From positions 1 through 5,821 of the forward strand of contig JAIQGB010000294.1 of the NCBI GenBank assembly GCA_020072905.1: DNA of 5,821 nucleotides, given 5' to 3'. How positions within the stretch are numbered: position 1 is the first letter of the stretch; each line of letters starts with the position of its first letter. The DNA is from Terriglobia bacterium. Its GTDB lineage: Bacteria; Acidobacteriota; Terriglobia; UBA7540. Under the pieces are notes generated by a model. It saw only the letters and a program-made list of their open reading frames with translations. It searched no databases and was not told where the DNA came from. A program made the translations under genes and the position numbers. This document shows, in pieces, positions 5,266 through 5,821 of this stretch.

Positions 5266-5814
5266 ATGGTAGCTCTGGAAATCCTCCTCGTCGGCGTGCT
5301 GCTCGCCTGGGTTGGCCTCGGTCTCCTGACCGTTTGGGGTCTGACCGGGACCCGAATTCTCAAGCCCGGCCAGCCCGCGGAGCTGCCTTCTCCCGCGCCG
5401 AGGATTTCTATCCTAGTGGCCGCGCGCGACGAGGAGGAGGCCTTGCCGGCCGCGCTCGAATCCCTGCTCGCGCTCGACTATTCCGAGTACGACGTCATCC
5501 TGGTGGACGACGACTCGACGGACCGCACCGGAGCGATTGCCGATGAGTGGGCAAAGCGCCCTGCCTCTGCGGGCCGGCTGAAAGTGATCCATAACCACGA
5601 ACTCCCGCCCGGCTGGCGGGGCAAAGTCCACGCGCTCAGCCTGGCGGCAAACGCGGCGACGGGCGAGTGGCTGCTCTCCACCGACGCCGACGTGGTCTTT
5701 CATCCTGCACTCCTCGGCCTGGCGGTTTCCTGTGCGCTCAAGGAGCAGGCACGGTTGGTCTCGCTTCTTCCTGAATTTGAGTTGAGTAGCCAATTCCAGA
5801 ACATCGGAACGTGA
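5266..5814 (+). CDS. Membrane-anchored family 2 glycosyltransferase (HpnB/CrtQ-like), N-terminal half only; truncated or frameshifted
   Basis: The product has an N-terminal membrane helix (about 4-26), then a GT-A domain: ISILVAARDEEEALPAALES (47-66, nucleotide-sugar binding), VILVDDDSTDRTG (77-89), ELPPGWRGKVHAL (112-124) and the metal-binding LLSTDADVVFHP (136-147; D140, D142). PPGWxGK followed by TDAD is characteristic of the HpnB hopene-associated and CrtQ-like carotenoid glycosyltransferases, whose acceptors are lipids. The match continues to LVSLLPEFEL (164-173). The frame then runs SSQFQNIGT and stops at TGA (5812-5814), at 182 residues against roughly 380 expected. The third catalytic Asp, the QxxRW-type motif and the C-terminal membrane helices are missing. 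The other forward frames remain open to the window end, and one reads EAS directly after the stop, so a one-base frameshift (real or a sequencing error) is possible. The ATG at 5266 sits well before the helix; the promoter at 5220-5248 supports it. Confidence 0.75.
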   Translation: MVALEILLVGVLLAWVGLGLLTVWGLTGTRILKPGQPAELPSPAPRISILVAARDEEEALPAALESLLALDYSEYDVILVDDDSTDRTGAIADEWAKRPASAGRLKVIHNHELPPGWRGKVHALSLAANAATGEWLLSTDADVVFHPALLGLAVSCALKEQARLVSLLPEFELSSQFQNIGT

Positions 5815-5821
5815 AGCTTCT

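Noticed and set aside
5814..5819. AAGCTT at the window edge as a cloning junction
   Set aside because: A six-base site occurs by chance and nothing vector-like is visible.

Overview
The window is 5.8 kb of GC-rich bacterial chromosome carrying housekeeping and envelope genes. The gene order (a DUF1385 membrane protein, then prfA, then prmC), the high GC and the style of interspersed repeats built on GTAGC/GCTAC hairpins together suggest an uncultured or soil-type Acidobacteriota. This is an inference from recalled synteny and protein style, not a search result. No defence system, prophage, IS transposase, CRISPR array, tRNA or rRNA is visible.

Layout. Bases 1-3275, read leftward on the minus strand, form a probable operon: DUF1385/YqhQ-like membrane protein (2277-3275), peptide chain release factor 1 prfA (1074-2171) and its methyltransferase prmC (1-966). 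The two spacers and the 3' half of prmC have been colonised by small repeats: a heptamer array at the prmC stop codon, a 56-bp palindromic element lying in frame inside prmC, a 100-bp mosaic of hairpins filling the prfA-prmC gap, and a degenerate heptamer array between DUF1385 and prfA. A 292-bp divergent intergenic region (3276-3567) holds a further hairpin of similar design and a good sigma-70-type promoter for a small zinc-ribbon protein (3568-3894, plus strand). Convergent to it, with only 15 bp between stop codons, is a membrane-anchored family 2/21 glycosyltransferase (3910-5163, minus). It is divergent, across 102 bp with another good promoter, from a second membrane-anchored GT2 enzyme (5266-5814, plus). 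The second enzyme's frame closes after the catalytic DxD region, at about half the expected length, 7 bases before the window ends.

How the genes work together. PrmC methylates the glutamine of the GGQ motif of the release factor encoded just upstream, so prfA-prmC is an enzyme-substrate pair. DUF1385 is a conserved membrane protein of unknown function that often travels with them. The two divergent glycosyltransferases resemble the enzymes that glycosylate lipids (ceramide- or hopanoid-type and HpnB/CrtQ-like), and a shared role in envelope lipid modification is plausible but unproven.

The most unusual feature is the palindromic repeat translated as part of PrmC, together with related hairpins occupying the place where prmC's ribosome-binding site should be.
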